A DNA stretch of 64,000 bases from Enteractinococcus coprophilus (GTDB lineage: Bacteria > Actinomycetota > Actinomycetes > Actinomycetales > Micrococcaceae), in the NCBI RefSeq assembly GCF_006716305.1, contig NZ_VFOU01000001.1, forward strand, positions 868,001 through 932,000. The letters run 5' to 3'. Below are positions 53,326 to 62,185 of this stretch, one piece after another. Each line of letters opens with the position of its first letter. Positions within the stretch are counted from its first letter, which is position 1. Made by a program: the position numbers and the translations under genes. The notes beneath the pieces were generated by a model, which had not been told where the DNA came from, did no database searches, and saw nothing but the letters and a program-made list of their open reading frames with translations.

Positions 53326-54138
53326 TTACCAAGAGGTCCGAGCAGATTTCCGCTCGGTCGTCAGGCGAATGATGACGGTCGCCACCAGGACGACGGCCGC
53401 GGCAATGAATGCCGCCCAGACGATGATGGGGGATTCGTACTGGCCTTCCATCCGAGCAATCGCCAGCCACGTCACACCCCAGGAAATGGCCAGCGCGGGG
53501 GCGATGCGTCCGCGTGAATACACGGCCAGGCCCAGCCCGATGAGCATTACGACGGCGATAATAGCCACCGCAGCCCATTCCCAGCCGGTGAATTTGTCGA
53601 CCCCAAAGGTGGACACCCAAGCGGCGATATTCGCCGTCGTTGCGACAGCGACCCAGCCCAGGTAAAGCCCGAAGGTGCCGTCGGTGAGCAAGGCATCGGT
53701 TTTCGTGTGCGTGCGGGTTTTGCGCAGAATCATCAGAATCCGAATCAACACCAGCAACAGGACAACGATCACCAACACACTGCCGCCGACGCTATCTGCC
53801 TGCACAACTCCGATCCAGGCCGCGTTGAGCAATGCCGATAGTGCGGCCCAGGGGCGCAGTTGAGCATGGCGTGCGGCATGGCGAGAGCCGGCGCGTTGGG
53901 CAGGCAGGAGCTGATAGATCGCGTATCCGAAGAGCCCGGCGTAGATGACACTCCAGATACTAAAAGCAGGACCGGCGGGCGCAAAGGGTGTGGCATCGGC
54001 GGAGAGCGCGCCGTCGGCAGCTTCGTTGATGGGGGTGCCACCCACTGCGCCGCTGCCGATGAACGATAGCCCGATGGCAACCACCACGGCGAGCACCGTG
54101 AGTATCGGCATGAACCTAGAGTTTGCTTTCTGCTCCAT
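53326..54138 (-). CDS. TspO/MBR-related tryptophan-rich membrane protein
   Basis: 270 residues with seven or so helices, longer than the five-helix TspO (~160). The segment FAPAGPAFSIWSVIYAGL matches the TspO signature (AP.GWAFSIWGPIY), and NAAWIGVVQ fits helix 3. TspO proteins bind tetrapyrroles or sterol-like ligands and in phototrophs tune carotenoid genes. It is divergent from crtE with 153 bp between, an arrangement that suggests a link to carotenoids. Assignment by motif only. Confidence 0.75.
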   Translation of the reverse strand: MEQKANSRFMPILTVLAVVVAIGLSFIGSGAVGGTPINEAADGALSADATPFAPAGPAFSIWSVIYAGLFGYAIYQLLPAQRAGSRHAARHAQLRPWAALSALLNAAWIGVVQADSVGGSVLVIVVLLLVLIRILMILRKTRTHTKTDALLTDGTFGLYLGWVAVATTANIAAWVSTFGVDKFTGWEWAAVAIIAVVMLIGLGLAVYSRGRIAPALAISWGVTWLAIARMEGQYESPIIVWAAFIAAAVVLVATVIIRLTTERKSARTSW

Positions 54139-54291
54139 GGGGGCTGTCCAATCTGTGGGGTGTCATCCTGTGGTCAACTGCTAGTATAGTTAGCCAGGCT
54201 AGTAATGTCAGTCACTGCGGGTACTGGTTTGCGGCCTATGGCCTCTGGTTTTCGTTCGCCGTCGCCATCTACTATTTGATCAGGAGGAGCC
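54139..54291. promoter_or_regulatory. Divergent tspO-like/crtE promoter region
   Basis: Contains an imperfect inverted repeat AGTTAGCC-A-GGCTAGTA (54188-54204) suited to a MarR-like dimer, plus TAGTAT as possible -10. AGGAGGAG precedes crtE. No regulator gene is adjacent. Confidence 0.4.
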
Positions 54292-55359
54292 ATGAGCATC
54301 CAGGCCCAACTGACCCCGGAAGCCGAATCCGATAAAATATTTGCGGCGGCGATCGATCAACGCCTCACCCAACTGCTGGATGCCCAAATCCAAGAGGCTG
54401 CCACTCCGAATATGGCGGAACTGTGGCGTCGTGTCGCCGGAGCCATGCGGGGCGGCAAACGGACCAGGCCGATGTTAGTGAAGCTGGGTTATCAGGTGGT
54501 CAGTACCGACGCGGATGCGCGCTGCATCGAGGTCGGGTGCGCCTTCGAGTTGCTGCATACCGCACTGGTTATTCACGACGACATCATCGATCAGGATTTC
54601 ATTCGCCGGGGTCAGCCCACGGTATCGGCGCATTATCGTGATGCGGCTTTGGCCCAGGGAAAGGCTCAGGCTGCTGCTGAACACATCGGCCATGCCGCAG
54701 CCTTATTGGCCGGAGATGCGCTGATCGCCACAGCAATCCAGGTACTGGCGAACGCATGCAATCAACTGGCAGCCGGCGAACGCATCGTGGAGGTGTTTCA
54801 CACTGCGATTCAGCATTCGGCAGCCGGTGAATTAGACGATGTGCTGTTTTCCGCCCACCTGAAATCGGCGAGCCTGGATGACGTGTTGGGTATGCACCGC
54901 CTGAAAACCGCAGCCTACTCTTTTGAAGCACCCCTGGTCGCAGGCGCCCTGTTAGCCGGGGCGAGCAACGACGTCGTCGCCCAACTGAGTCGCTTTGCCA
55001 ACCTGTTAGGCAGTTCTTATCAAATCATCGACGACGTACTGGGCACCTTTGGTGATGCAGCACAAACCGGTAAACCCAATGACTCGGATTTACGCGAAGG
55101 CAAAATGACCGTGCTGATTGCACTCACCGAGAGCATCGACACCGCAGCCCCCGTAGTTCAGGGCTGGCGCGACGGCACGGTGAGTAACGATGCCATGCGC
55201 GCGCTGTTTGTCACCCACGACATCGAAACCCAGGCGCGGCAACTAGCCGATGAATGCTGCGAACAAGCCCGCGAGCAGCTGGCCGGGCTACCGGTTCGGG
55301 CAGAAGTGCGCACCACCTTCCGGCACCTCATTCATGATCTGCTGCAGAGGAACCACTAA
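54292..55359 (+). CDS. crtE: Geranylgeranyl diphosphate synthase
   Basis: 355 residues. First Asp-rich motif in HDDIIDQD near residue 86-91, second in IIDDVLGTFGD near 243; GGKRTRP binds IPP. It adds IPP to build C20 GGPP, the carotenoid precursor. AGGAGGAG lies just upstream of the ATG. First gene of the crt operon; its stop overlaps the crtB start by one base (TAATG). Confidence 0.92.
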   Translation: MSIQAQLTPEAESDKIFAAAIDQRLTQLLDAQIQEAATPNMAELWRRVAGAMRGGKRTRPMLVKLGYQVVSTDADARCIEVGCAFELLHTALVIHDDIIDQDFIRRGQPTVSAHYRDAALAQGKAQAAAEHIGHAAALLAGDALIATAIQVLANACNQLAAGERIVEVFHTAIQHSAAGELDDVLFSAHLKSASLDDVLGMHRLKTAAYSFEAPLVAGALLAGASNDVVAQLSRFANLLGSSYQIIDDVLGTFGDAAQTGKPNDSDLREGKMTVLIALTESIDTAAPVVQGWRDGTVSNDAMRALFVTHDIETQARQLADECCEQAREQLAGLPVRAEVRTTFRHLIHDLLQRNH

Positions 55360-56237
55360 TGAAACACCCCACCGCACTGCACCGTTATACCACCGCAGCA
55401 GTCTCCAGCTCCGGCAAAATCATCAGCCACTACTCGACGTCTTTTGGACTCGCCTGCCGGTTTTTGGGGAAGGCAGCCAAACGCGACATTGGCAACCTGT
55501 ATGCGCTGGTGCGCCTGGCCGATGAAATTGTCGACGGCGTTGCACAAGAAGCCGGCCTGGATTTGCACGCCACCGCCGAGGAATTAGACCGCTTAGAAAC
55601 CCAAACCGAGGCGGCGATGACCACCGGATACAGCACTAATCTGGTGGTCCACGCGTTTGCCGTCACGGCACGAAAACACGGGATCACCACCGAGTTGACC
55701 CGACCGTTCTTTCGGTCCATGCGCGCTGATCTCTACCGTCATGAGCACACCGCGACCAGTCTGGAGGACTATATCTATGGGTCAGCCGAAGTCGTGGGGC
55801 TAATGTGTCTGGCCGTGTTTCGCAATATGCCCGGCACGGATGCAAGCGACGACGAGCTGTTAGTGACCTCAGCCCGGCGGCTCGGTGCGGCCTTTCAGAA
55901 GGTGAATTTCTTACGCGATCTCGCCACCGACTACGAGTATCTGGGGCGATCCTACTTTCCGGGGGTCGACCCGCAGGATTTAGGCGAAGACCAGAAACGC
56001 CAGCTGGTGGGCGATATTCGCGCCGACCTGGACGCGGCAAAACCCGGGATACGAAAACTTGATCCCCGCGCCCGCATCGGCGTAGAAATGGCTCACCGGC
56101 TCTTTCGTGAACTCACCGAGACCCTCGATAAACGCCCAGCATGTGAGTTGATGTCTAGCCGGGTGCGGGTCAACAATACTCGCAAACTGGCCATTGCCGC
56201 CCAAACCGTGTCCACAACGTTGCTCAAGAAGAAATAA
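55359..56237 (+). CDS. crtB: Phytoene synthase
   Basis: 292 residues of the squalene/phytoene synthase family. LADEIVD (first Asp motif) near 50, YIYGSAEVVGLM, and FLRDLATDYEYLGRSYFP (second). Joins two GGPP into 15-cis-phytoene. Overlaps crtE; crtI follows after four bases. Confidence 0.93.
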   Translation: MKHPTALHRYTTAAVSSSGKIISHYSTSFGLACRFLGKAAKRDIGNLYALVRLADEIVDGVAQEAGLDLHATAEELDRLETQTEAAMTTGYSTNLVVHAFAVTARKHGITTELTRPFFRSMRADLYRHEHTATSLEDYIYGSAEVVGLMCLAVFRNMPGTDASDDELLVTSARRLGAAFQKVNFLRDLATDYEYLGRSYFPGVDPQDLGEDQKRQLVGDIRADLDAAKPGIRKLDPRARIGVEMAHRLFRELTETLDKRPACELMSSRVRVNNTRKLAIAAQTVSTTLLKKK

Positions 56238-56240
56238 TTC

Positions 56241-57857
56241 ATGACCACACATGACCACCCCATGCCCAGCGCCATTGTGATCGGGGCAGGCGTCGCAGGC
56301 CTGGCCACCGCAGGACTATTAGCTCGTGATGGCTACGACGTCACCGTCTTGGAAAAAGAACCCCGGATCGGCGGTCGGGCCGGCGTCTTAGAAGATCAAG
56401 GTTTCCGCTGGGACATGGGACCCTCCTGGTGGCTCATGCCCGGCGCGTTTGAACACTTCTACGAACTCATGGGCACGACCGTTGACGACGAACTCGACCT
56501 GGTGCCACTGAACGACCCGGCCTTTCGAATGTTTACCGAAGGCTTCCCGCCGCTGGATGTCACAACCGGGGTGGACAATATTATGGCCTTATTTGAACAG
56601 TTCGAACCCGGGGCTGGGCAGGCTGTTGAAAACTATTTGGCCGAAATGGGTACCGACTATGGTCTGGCCATCCAACAGTTCCTCTACACGAACTTCACCG
56701 AACTGCGTGGTCTTGCCAGCCCAGAGATCATGCGCCGGTTGAAACGTTTGGCCCAAAAGCTCACCCAAACCATTGAAGCGGATGTGGCCACCCAGTTCAA
56801 CGATGTGCGCCTGCGACAACTGCTGACCTACGCGGCGGTGTTTTTATCCTCGGCACCGAACATTACTCCGGCGTTTTACGGCATCATGAACTACACCACC
56901 CTGGTCGAAGGTGTGGCCTACCCGATGGGTGGGTTCGGGACATTCGTAGACTCGCTGCACCGTTTGGCGGTGGACGCCGGGGTCCAGATTCACACTGAGA
57001 CCGAGGTGGAGCGTATTCACCACACCGGCTCCCAACGACGACGCCGGGTTGCGGGTGTGACATATCGCAATGTGAGCGGTGAGCATCGATTGCTGGCCGA
57101 TGTTGTCATCTCCTGTGCTGACCGACATCACACCGAAACCCAATTGGTGTGGGATGGCCGCTCGGCACGCCCGAAGTACTGGCAGCGTGCCAACCCCGGG
57201 ATGAGCTGTGTGCTGGTCTATTTGGGAATCGAGGGGCAACTGCCAGAATTGGCCCACCACTCGTTATTTTTCAGCGCCGACTGGGATCCAGATTTTGCCG
57301 CCGTGTTTCCGCCGTCCGACCGTCCGGAGCGCAGCGCGTTCTCGAAGTCCTTATATGTCAGTCGTGCCTCGGCAACGGATCCGAGTGTGGCCCCTGAAGG
57401 GTATGAAAACCTTTTCGTGTTGGTACCGGTGCCGCCGATGCATAACGGGATTCTGGGCAGCCTGAACCACAGCGAAGACCCAGAGACCACTGCGATCGTC
57501 GACCAGGCGTTGGAAATGATTGCCCAACGCATCGGCGTGCCCGACCTGGCCGAACGCGTCGTCGTGAAACATACGATGGCAACCGGCGATTTCCAAGACA
57601 TGTTCAATGCCTGGCAGGGCAACGCGCTGGGGCTTGCCCACACGCTGGAGCAGTCCGCATTTTTCCGTGGATCGAATGCCTCCAAACAGCTGGCCGGACT
57701 GTATTTTGCCGGCGCAACCACGGTGCCGGGTGTGGGGCTGCCGATGTGTTTGATCTCGGCAGAAAACATCGTCAAACGACTGCGTGACGACACCACGACC
57801 GCCCCGCTGCCCACCCCGCTGCAGCCCAGCACAACGCCGGTAGCGCACACCCAATAA
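56241..57857 (+). CDS. crtI: Phytoene desaturase
   Basis: 538 residues. FAD-binding VIGAGVAGLATAGLLARDG at the N-terminus with VLEKEPRIGGRAGV, and the C-terminal carotenoid-desaturase signature ASKQLAGLYFAGATTVPGVGLPMCLISAENI. Converts phytoene to lycopene in four steps. A Pro/Thr-rich tail is present after the conserved domain. Confidence 0.93.
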   Translation: MTTHDHPMPSAIVIGAGVAGLATAGLLARDGYDVTVLEKEPRIGGRAGVLEDQGFRWDMGPSWWLMPGAFEHFYELMGTTVDDELDLVPLNDPAFRMFTEGFPPLDVTTGVDNIMALFEQFEPGAGQAVENYLAEMGTDYGLAIQQFLYTNFTELRGLASPEIMRRLKRLAQKLTQTIEADVATQFNDVRLRQLLTYAAVFLSSAPNITPAFYGIMNYTTLVEGVAYPMGGFGTFVDSLHRLAVDAGVQIHTETEVERIHHTGSQRRRRVAGVTYRNVSGEHRLLADVVISCADRHHTETQLVWDGRSARPKYWQRANPGMSCVLVYLGIEGQLPELAHHSLFFSADWDPDFAAVFPPSDRPERSAFSKSLYVSRASATDPSVAPEGYENLFVLVPVPPMHNGILGSLNHSEDPETTAIVDQALEMIAQRIGVPDLAERVVVKHTMATGDFQDMFNAWQGNALGLAHTLEQSAFFRGSNASKQLAGLYFAGATTVPGVGLPMCLISAENIVKRLRDDTTTAPLPTPLQPSTTPVAHTQ

Positions 57858-57873
57858 GAAAGGACCACCGTTC

Positions 57874-58224
57874 TTGGCTCAATACGAGTACCTCATACTC
57901 ATGGCTGCCTGCGTGGCAATCACGTTGCCTCTGGAATTTTTGTTGCGGGCGCGAGTGTATCGCCGTCTACCGCTGATGCTGCCCACGATCCTCGTGGTGG
58001 TCGTCGCCTTCGGTGCCTGGGACCTGCTGGGCATCGCGCGCAACCACTGGACGTATAACCCAGAGTTCATCACCGGTATCCAACTGGGCATCATCCCGTT
58101 AGAAGAAATCGTGTTCTTCATCGTCATCCCGTTGTGCGCGCTACTCAGCTACGAAGGTGTGGCCACGGTGTTGAACTTCTTCAAGCGCAAACGCCGCGAA
58201 GGGAGCCATACCGATGCTGCCTGA
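57874..58224 (+). CDS. crtYc: Lycopene cyclase subunit, CrtYc type
   Basis: 116 residues with three hydrophobic helices and the heterodimeric-cyclase landmarks NPEFITGIQLGIIPLEEIVFFIVIPLCAL (the PLEE motif). Start is TTG with AAAGGA upstream. Acts with CrtYd to cyclise lycopene ends to beta rings. Overlaps the next gene by eleven bases. Confidence 0.92.
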   Translation: MAQYEYLILMAACVAITLPLEFLLRARVYRRLPLMLPTILVVVVAFGAWDLLGIARNHWTYNPEFITGIQLGIIPLEEIVFFIVIPLCALLSYEGVATVLNFFKRKRREGSHTDAA

Positions 58225-58561
58225 ATATACCGTGCTGACCGTACTGGGCATGATCGCCGTCGTCGTACTGGAACTGTTTGTGGTGCGCAGTGGCGTTTTC
58301 CGTAAACTCGCCTACTGGATTGCCTTAGGGATCTGTTTGAGCTTCCAAATTCTGGTGGACGGGTGGCTGACGAAACTGTCGAACCCGATTGTCATCTACA
58401 ACCCGGATATGATGCTGGGCATCCGCTTCCCGTGGGATATCCCAATAGAAGACTTCGGCTTTGGCTGGGCGATGCTCACGCTCACGATCATGGTGTGGCA
58501 AGCGCTGAAGAACCGGCGGGCTCGCAGGATTCAGGAGGTCGCCGTCGATGTTACTGGCTGA
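58214..58561 (+). CDS. crtYd: Lycopene cyclase subunit, CrtYd type
   Basis: 115 residues with three hydrophobic helices and the segment RFPWDIPIEDFGFGWAMLTL carrying the second subunit's PxEDxxFG motif. Forms the functional beta-cyclase with CrtYc, as in Brevibacterium and Mycobacterium. Overlaps both neighbours. Confidence 0.92.
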   Translation: MLPEYTVLTVLGMIAVVVLELFVVRSGVFRKLAYWIALGICLSFQILVDGWLTKLSNPIVIYNPDMMLGIRFPWDIPIEDFGFGWAMLTLTIMVWQALKNRRARRIQEVAVDVTG

Positions 58562-59276
58562 AGCATTCACCACGTCCGCACGCCGTTACGATCTGCTGAC
58601 GAAACTCAACCCCGGATACCGTCGCGAGCTGCGCAGCGCGACGCGCAAACTCGCCGAACTGCTGGATGTTCCGCCCGGCCGACGTCCGGTCATCTGGGAC
58701 CTGGGGTGCGGGACCGGACTGAGCACCCAAGCCCTGTTGAAAACTTTGCCGAACGCCCGGATTGTGGGAGTCGATGCCTCAGCCGGGATGCTGGCGGCCG
58801 CCCGCGCGAAACCTTGGCCCGACGGGACCGCCTTTGTGCTGGATCGCGTCGAACAGCTGCCGGAGAACCCGGCACCGGAACTCGCCACAGCACCTGACGG
58901 GGTCTTTGCCGCGTACCTGTTGCGCAACGTACCTGAGGCCGAGCGCACCGTGGCTCTAGAAAGCATCCGGGCACTCATGAAACCCGGCACCCCATTGGTG
59001 CTGCAAGATTATTCGGTGGTCGAATCGCAATGGGCTCAGACCAAATGGACGCTGGTGTGCTTTGGGATCATCATTCCACTGGCCGCGGCGACCGGCGCAC
59101 AAGCCAGTCTGTTTACGTATCTCTGGCGCTCCGTGATGCGCAACGATGCGACCCGAACGGTTCTGACACGCCTGGCGCGGGCAGGTTTTGAACGCGCCAC
59201 GGTCACCTCGGCACGCGGATGGCACCGGAAAGTCCTGCACACCTATGTTGCCCTGAACCAAGGACGAAGCCAATGA
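58548..59276 (+). CDS. crtT: CrtT-like SAM methyltransferase in carotenoid cluster
   Basis: 242 residues: motif I VIWDLGCGTGLSTQALL, then IVGVDASAGMLAAA and a methyltransferase-11 body; the C-terminal part has a hydrophobic stretch (WTLVCFGIIIPLAAAT). Streptomyces griseus has a methyltransferase-like gene, crtT, between crtY and crtU, the same order as here. Its role in aryl-carotenoid formation is not established. Overlaps crtYd by 14 bases and crtU by four. Confidence 0.8.
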   Translation: MLLAEAFTTSARRYDLLTKLNPGYRRELRSATRKLAELLDVPPGRRPVIWDLGCGTGLSTQALLKTLPNARIVGVDASAGMLAAARAKPWPDGTAFVLDRVEQLPENPAPELATAPDGVFAAYLLRNVPEAERTVALESIRALMKPGTPLVLQDYSVVESQWAQTKWTLVCFGIIIPLAAATGAQASLFTYLWRSVMRNDATRTVLTRLARAGFERATVTSARGWHRKVLHTYVALNQGRSQ

Positions 59277-60853
59277 GCCGTTTCCGAAATCACGCGGCAC
59301 CGAATGCGCCGCGCGACCCACATGCCGAACGCATCCCCGCTCACCGCGGCCATGATCGCGTTGAGTCTGCCCGCTCGGTGGCCGTGATCGGTGGCGGGAT
59401 TGCCGGGCTCGCCGCGGCCACGGCCTTGGCCGAACGCGGCGTCGAAGTCACCCTTTACGAGTCCGCACCTCAGCTGGGCGGGCGCGTACGCTCCTGGCCG
59501 CTGGACGACGGGCGCAACATGAGCCGCGGGTTCCACGCATTCTTCCGGCAGTACTACAACCTGCGCGCCCTGCTGCGCCGTACCGATCCGGCGCTCGATC
59601 GGCTGCAGCCCGTGGCCGATTACCCGCTGCAAACCGACACCGGCCTGACCGATTCCTTCGAACACATTCCGCGCACGCCACCGCTGAACCTCGCCGCGTT
59701 CGTGCTGGGCAGCCCCACGTTCCCGATCACTGGCCTGGCCGAGGTCAATTTGCCTAGCGCCTTCGAACTCATCGACCTACAATTCCCCGAGAGTCTGAGT
59801 CGGTACGACGGCGAATCTGCTGCCGCATTTCTGGACCGGCTACGCTTTCCTGACGGCGCCCGCCACCTGGCCCTCGAAGTCTTTGCCCGGTCATTTTTTG
59901 CCGACCCGCACGACTTTGCCGCCCGCGAGCTGGTCACGATGTTCCACACGTATTTCACCGGCTCGGCAGAAGGGTTACTCTTTGATGTGCCGGTCGATGA
60001 CTTCAACACCAGCCTGTGGGATCCGCTGGGTGACTACCTGCACGAGCGGGGTGCCACGATTCACTTGGGCACCCAAGTTGACGCACTGCAGCAGACCGCA
60101 CCCGGGTGGCGGGTGACGACTACCGCATCCGAGACCAGCTATGACGCCGTCGTGCTGGCCGCCGACCCCCGCGCCAGCCGCAAGCTGATTGCAGGCTTGG
60201 ACGGCGACACCCCGCAGCTGGTTGACCTGCAGGCCCGGGCCGCGCGTCGTCGCAATGCCCCGGCGTTTGCGGTGATCCGGTTGTGGATGTCCGAGACGGT
60301 TCGCGCGGATCGGCCAGCATTTTTGGGCACCAGCGGGTACCAATTGTTAGATAATATTTCGGTGCTTGAACGCTTCGAGGCCACCGCCGCAGGGTGGACA
60401 CAAACCTACGGTGGCTCGGTACTGGAGCTGCACGCCTACGCCGTCGACGACCCCGCCGACCCCGACTCTGCACGCGGCCAAGCGATTCGCGCGGCCCTAT
60501 TGGCCGATATGGTCCAGGTGTTCCCCGAAACCCAAGGCATGGAGATTGTGGCCGAGGAATACCTGTTAGAAGATGACTGCGGCCTGGCCGATGTCTCGCC
60601 GTGGCAGGACCACCCCGCAGTCGACACCGGTGTGCCCGGGCTGAAGCTGGCCGGCGACTGGATCCGGGCGCCCCTGCCCGTTGCGCTGATGGAACGCGCA
60701 GCCACCACCGGATTTTTGGCCGCCAATGAGCTCCTGGAAGGCTGGCATGTCACCGGGCACGACCTGCACTCGCCCCCGCGGCGCGGACTGTTGCGCCGCA
60801 GTACACTCGGTCGGGCGATCCGTAACGTCGCGCTGCCGAAAGGTGCCCGATGA
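59273..60853 (+). CDS. crtU: Isorenieratene synthase (carotenoid beta-ring desaturase/methyltransferase)
   Basis: 526 residues from the ATG at 59273. FAD motif AVIGGGIAGLAAATALAERG (GGGIAG at 40-45) with LYESAPQLGGRV, and the CrtU signature GFHAFFRQYYNLR. CrtU aromatises beta-rings with a methyl shift, turning beta-carotene into isorenieratene. A C-terminal GLKLAGDWIRAPLPVALMERA binds FAD. Overlap with the P450 by four bases shows tight coupling. Confidence 0.88.
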   Translation: MSRFRNHAAPNAPRDPHAERIPAHRGHDRVESARSVAVIGGGIAGLAAATALAERGVEVTLYESAPQLGGRVRSWPLDDGRNMSRGFHAFFRQYYNLRALLRRTDPALDRLQPVADYPLQTDTGLTDSFEHIPRTPPLNLAAFVLGSPTFPITGLAEVNLPSAFELIDLQFPESLSRYDGESAAAFLDRLRFPDGARHLALEVFARSFFADPHDFAARELVTMFHTYFTGSAEGLLFDVPVDDFNTSLWDPLGDYLHERGATIHLGTQVDALQQTAPGWRVTTTASETSYDAVVLAADPRASRKLIAGLDGDTPQLVDLQARAARRRNAPAFAVIRLWMSETVRADRPAFLGTSGYQLLDNISVLERFEATAAGWTQTYGGSVLELHAYAVDDPADPDSARGQAIRAALLADMVQVFPETQGMEIVAEEYLLEDDCGLADVSPWQDHPAVDTGVPGLKLAGDWIRAPLPVALMERAATTGFLAANELLEGWHVTGHDLHSPPRRGLLRRSTLGRAIRNVALPKGAR

Positions 60854-62067
60854 ACCAATCGTGCCCCATCGGGGGAGACCACAGCGCGCGCAAGGCGATC
60901 AAACCCGGCGATGAGCCCGAAGGACGCGTGACTAAACGCGGTACCATGTGGCGCATCGGCTCGCTGACGGCCGCCAAGGACGTGCTGCTGGCCCGCCACG
61001 AAACCATCCAGGCCGGGTTCACCGCCGAATACATCCCGCGCAAAGTCTTCCGCAACCACCCGATCCTGATCTCTGATGGCCCCCAGCACGACGACCAACG
61101 CCGCAAGGTCGCCCGTTTCTTCGCACCCAAAGTTGTCGCCGAATGCTACACCGACCTGATGACCACCGTCGTCGACAAAATCATCACCCAAGCCCAACGC
61201 ACCGGGACTATCACCATCGACGACGTCGCGCTGTACTATACGGTCGAAGTCACCGCCTCCATCGTGGGTCTCACGCACGCCAAGGTCCCAGCCCTGGCCC
61301 GGCGTCTAGAAAAGTTCTTCCGCCAACCACCCTTGGACCGTTCTAAACCTCGGCTTGGTCGCACCAACCGGCAGTGGATGGCAGCCGCAGCCAACGGGTT
61401 GGGCCCGGTGTTCGGGTTATTCGTCTTCGATGTCCTGCCCGCCGTGCGCTCGCGGACCAAACGCCCGCGCGAAGACGTCATCAGTCACCTGATTGAACAG
61501 AACTACAATCTGGCTGACATCCTGGTCGAGTGCGTGACCTACGGGACCGCCGGGATGGTCACGACCCGCGAATTCATCGCCATGGCCTGCTGGCATTTAC
61601 TCGACGACGACGCTCTTCGGCAACGCTACCTCGCCGCCGAAGAAGACGAGCGACTGGCCATCTTGTCGGAGATCATCCGACTAGAGCCACCCGTGGGGCA
61701 TCTTTACCGCCGCGTCACCGCAGACGTCACCGTCGTTGATCGCGGTACCGAATATGCCCTGCAACCCGGTGACCTGGTGGATCTGGATATCCGGCAGACC
61801 AACGCGGACCCGGATGCGTTCCCTGATGGCCCCCTCGCGCTGTGCCCCGCACGTGACCGCGCTCAGGGAGTGCACGACGTCGGGCTGAGTTTCGGTTTTG
61901 GTGCTCACGGCTGCCCGGGACAACCCCTGGCGCTGCGCGAAACTGACGCCCTGCTGCACCGGCTACTGGCACTGCCGGTTACGAAAATGCGTGAACCGAC
62001 CGTGAACTGGGACGACCTGATTGAAGGCTACAAAGTCCGCGGGCTGACGCTGTATGTAACAAACTAA
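60850..62067 (+). CDS. Cytochrome P450, probable aryl-carotenoid hydroxylase
   Basis: 405 residues. Haem loop FGFGAHGCPGQPLAL with Cys355, ExxR as Glu274-Ile-Ile-Arg277, and I-helix GTAGMVTT. The N-terminus lacks a membrane anchor, so it is a soluble bacterial class I enzyme needing ferredoxin partners from elsewhere. In Brevibacterium linens a P450 hydroxylates isorenieratene to the 3,3'-dihydroxy form, and this gene's position at the end of the same type of cluster points to the same step. Confidence 0.88.
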   Translation: MNQSCPIGGDHSARKAIKPGDEPEGRVTKRGTMWRIGSLTAAKDVLLARHETIQAGFTAEYIPRKVFRNHPILISDGPQHDDQRRKVARFFAPKVVAECYTDLMTTVVDKIITQAQRTGTITIDDVALYYTVEVTASIVGLTHAKVPALARRLEKFFRQPPLDRSKPRLGRTNRQWMAAAANGLGPVFGLFVFDVLPAVRSRTKRPREDVISHLIEQNYNLADILVECVTYGTAGMVTTREFIAMACWHLLDDDALRQRYLAAEEDERLAILSEIIRLEPPVGHLYRRVTADVTVVDRGTEYALQPGDLVDLDIRQTNADPDAFPDGPLALCPARDRAQGVHDVGLSFGFGAHGCPGQPLALRETDALLHRLLALPVTKMREPTVNWDDLIEGYKVRGLTLYVTN

Positions 62068-62093
62068 TCGACCTGGGTGTTGCGCCGCCGTCG

Positions 62094-62139
62094 CGCTTTG
62101 TGGACGACCCTTGCTCTCGTGGCCCTTTTCCACAAAGCG
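62094..62139. terminator. Hairpin at the end of the crt operon
   Basis: Eleven-base perfect stem CGCTTTGTGGA / TCCACAAAGCG with a 24-base loop, 27 bp after the P450 stop. No T-tract, so termination is plausible but not certain. Confidence 0.45.
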
Positions 62140-62185
62140 TCTCGAGCGAATTCTAGACGGCGTCGCAGCATTTTAGGGTGGTGGC

